Positions 62,706 through 64,000 of a DNA stretch of 64,000 nt are shown piece after piece. The first letter of the stretch is position 1. Every line of letters starts with the position of its first letter. Source of the DNA: Betaproteobacteria bacterium (lineage in GTDB: Bacteria; Acidobacteriota; Terriglobia; Acidiferrales; UBA7541); NCBI GenBank assembly GCA_903970165.1, contig CAJCHZ010000110.1, positions 1-64,000 on the forward strand, read 5' to 3'. Position numbers and translations under genes: made by a program. The notes below the pieces were generated by a model. It ran no database searches. It saw only the letters and a list, made by a program, of their open reading frames with translations, and had not been told where the DNA came from.

Positions 62706-63914
62706 ATGCGCTTCTGCCTGAACAGAAATGCCGCTCTTTGTCTTTCCTTTTGCGTCGCTGTTTTGAGTTTGCAGTCCGTCCCCTCCCCCATCGCACTTTC
62801 GTATTTTGCCTCGGAAACGCAACACGCCCCCTATTCATTTCGAGCGCAAACTCCGACGACGGCATCTGTTCCCTCGGCGCAGCCGCGTGTCTCCCAGGAA
62901 GTCCAGCTCACGGGCGATCAAATCTGGGTGGATACTGGGATAGAAGTGCGAGCGGGTGAGCACGTCGTGGCTACAGCCACTGGCACGCTCCGCTTCCCCG
63001 ACCAGCAAACAGATACCACTCCCGCGGGCATCGCGCGCGGCTTCAAAGACCTGCTGCGCAGGTTGCCTTTCAATGATGCGGGCCGCGGCGCTGTTATCGG
63101 ACGCATCGGCGAACAGGACATTGCACAGCCATTTTTGATCGGCGCAAAACGCGACGTCGTCTCGCCCGTGTCTGGCCGCCTCTCGGTTGGAATCAATCAA
63201 CTCAGCAGCGACACGGGCGACGGCACGTACGCCATCCGCATCGAGATTTATCCGCCGGATGCGAATGCAGTCCTCTATACAGCCAAAGCGGTGCCTTCCA
63301 TCCGCGGTGTTGACAATGATCTTTTTTCCAAAATTCCCCGGCGCGTCTCCGACAAAGCCGGCGACCTGGGCGACATGGTCAATTTCCTGATTATTGGCTC
63401 ACAAGGAGCCATAGAAAAAGTCTTCACGACCGCGGGCTGGGTAAGAGTCGACGGGAACGTCAAAGAAACCGTTCTCCACGGGATTCTCGAAAGTATTTCC
63501 AAGGACTCCTACCTCACCATGCCCATGAGCCCGCTCTACCTTTTCGGCCGCCAGCAGGATTACGGCTGGGCTCATGCAGAGCCCATTTCTGTAGTAGCTT
63601 CGCGCAATCACTTGCGCATCTGGAGAGCGCCCTTCGACCTTCGTGGCCAAACTGTGTGGGTCGGCGCCGCCACCCACGACGTCGGCTTCGAAAAAGATCA
63701 GCGCAACAACGGCCTCACGCACAAGATCGACCCTGACATCGACCTCGAACGCGACTACGTCGAAAAAACGCTGAGCTCCACGGGCCTCGTCGCGGAAGTT
63801 GCACACATCCTGCCCGAAAATCCCATGCAGGAAGCCAAGACGGCCACAGGCGGCAGTTTCCACTCCAACGGCCAGGTTTTGGTTTTGAGGTTGGGCGAAA
63901 CGTCTCAGAAATAA
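62706..63914 (+). CDS. Secreted LecA-like plus LssY C-terminal domain protein
   Basis: 402 residues from ATG 62706, chosen because a signal peptide follows (MRFCLNRNAALCLSFCVAVLSLQS). Residues about 65-190 resemble the PA-IL/LecA lectin-like fold (IWVDTGIEVRAGEHVVATATG ... RGAVIGRIGEQDIAQPFLIG ... GRLSVGINQ). Residues about 245-375 match the LssY C-terminal domain (GWVRVDGN, TMPMSPLYLFGRQQDYGWAHAE, HLRIWRAPF, WVGAATHDVGFEK, THKIDPDIDLERDYV). LssY proteins usually carry this domain on a PAP2 membrane phosphatase; here it is soluble and exported. Confidence 0.75.
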   Translation: MRFCLNRNAALCLSFCVAVLSLQSVPSPIALSYFASETQHAPYSFRAQTPTTASVPSAQPRVSQEVQLTGDQIWVDTGIEVRAGEHVVATATGTLRFPDQQTDTTPAGIARGFKDLLRRLPFNDAGRGAVIGRIGEQDIAQPFLIGAKRDVVSPVSGRLSVGINQLSSDTGDGTYAIRIEIYPPDANAVLYTAKAVPSIRGVDNDLFSKIPRRVSDKAGDLGDMVNFLIIGSQGAIEKVFTTAGWVRVDGNVKETVLHGILESISKDSYLTMPMSPLYLFGRQQDYGWAHAEPISVVASRNHLRIWRAPFDLRGQTVWVGAATHDVGFEKDQRNNGLTHKIDPDIDLERDYVEKTLSSTGLVAEVAHILPENPMQEAKTATGGSFHSNGQVLVLRLGETSQK

Positions 63915-64000
63915 GTCCGGGCCCCTGCGCTGCTTATTCCGAAGACACGCGATTCCGGCACTTGGAGTATGATTGGTTACACTGCATGCCACTCCCACAA

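Overview
The window looks like a 64 kb piece of an acidobacterial chromosome (Acidobacteriota, probably a Terriglobia-type lineage). This rests on gene content, high GC, a TonB-receptor-type 'carboxypeptidase regulatory' module of the kind common in that phylum, and short dispersed palindromes. There is no rRNA marker, so the assignment is inference. Almost everything is ordinary chromosomal housekeeping. I see no prophage, transposase, CRISPR array or restriction system. One tRNA gene is present (tRNA-Val, anticodon CAC, CCA encoded).

Layout. 1-5.3 kb: the 3' part of an AlkA-like DNA glycosylase, then small accessory genes (secreted helical protein, SnoaL-like, TetR regulator, DUF4149 and zinc-ribbon membrane proteins) and tRNA-Val. 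5.4-11.3 kb: MoxR ATPase, DUF58 protein and a TgpA-like transmembrane transglutaminase, the usual three-gene set, interrupted by mutY and a REP/BIME-like inverted repeat element. 11.5-18.5 kb: rimO, then a tightly packed run yacG-pgpA-IPT/NHL protein-cinA-thpR-plsY-gpsA with overlapping stops and starts, centred on phospholipid precursors. 18.7-24.5 kb: HD-GYP sensor, ftsY, ribD, a zinc alcohol dehydrogenase (opposite strand) and ribE. 24.6-31.1 kb, mostly minus strand: APC permease, an orphan MlaF-like ATPase, mobA, an NtrC-type regulator and its probable histidine kinase partner. 31.2-33.5 kb: groES-groEL under a CIRCE operator, with a strong terminator.

33.6-35.7 kb: a compact four-gene unit in which two Spy/CpxP-like secreted proteins bracket an ECF sigma factor and its zinc-finger anti-sigma factor, reminiscent of Cnr-type envelope sensing. 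35.8-44.1 kb: DoxX, a 2011-residue alpha-2-macroglobulin and ribBA. The macroglobulin is the most unusual gene here. It has an animal-like hinge and an intact CGEQ thioester, but the bait-region position is filled by about 540 residues containing three pseudopilin (GspG)-like modules and one TonB-receptor-type carboxypeptidase regulatory domain.

44.2-50 kb: a frameshifted ComEA-like gene, a Tat-exported cupin, an M16 peptidase pair translationally coupled to a DUF2520 protein, and a GT2 glycosyltransferase. 50-62.4 kb, all minus strand: uvrB, a secreted protein, an S9 peptidase, an AsmA-like protein, lepB, rnc and two TPR-type exported proteins. 62.7-63.9 kb: a LecA-like/LssY-C secreted protein. 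Intergenic spaces repeatedly carry GTAG-footed hairpins and ACACAGAG-type inverted repeats.
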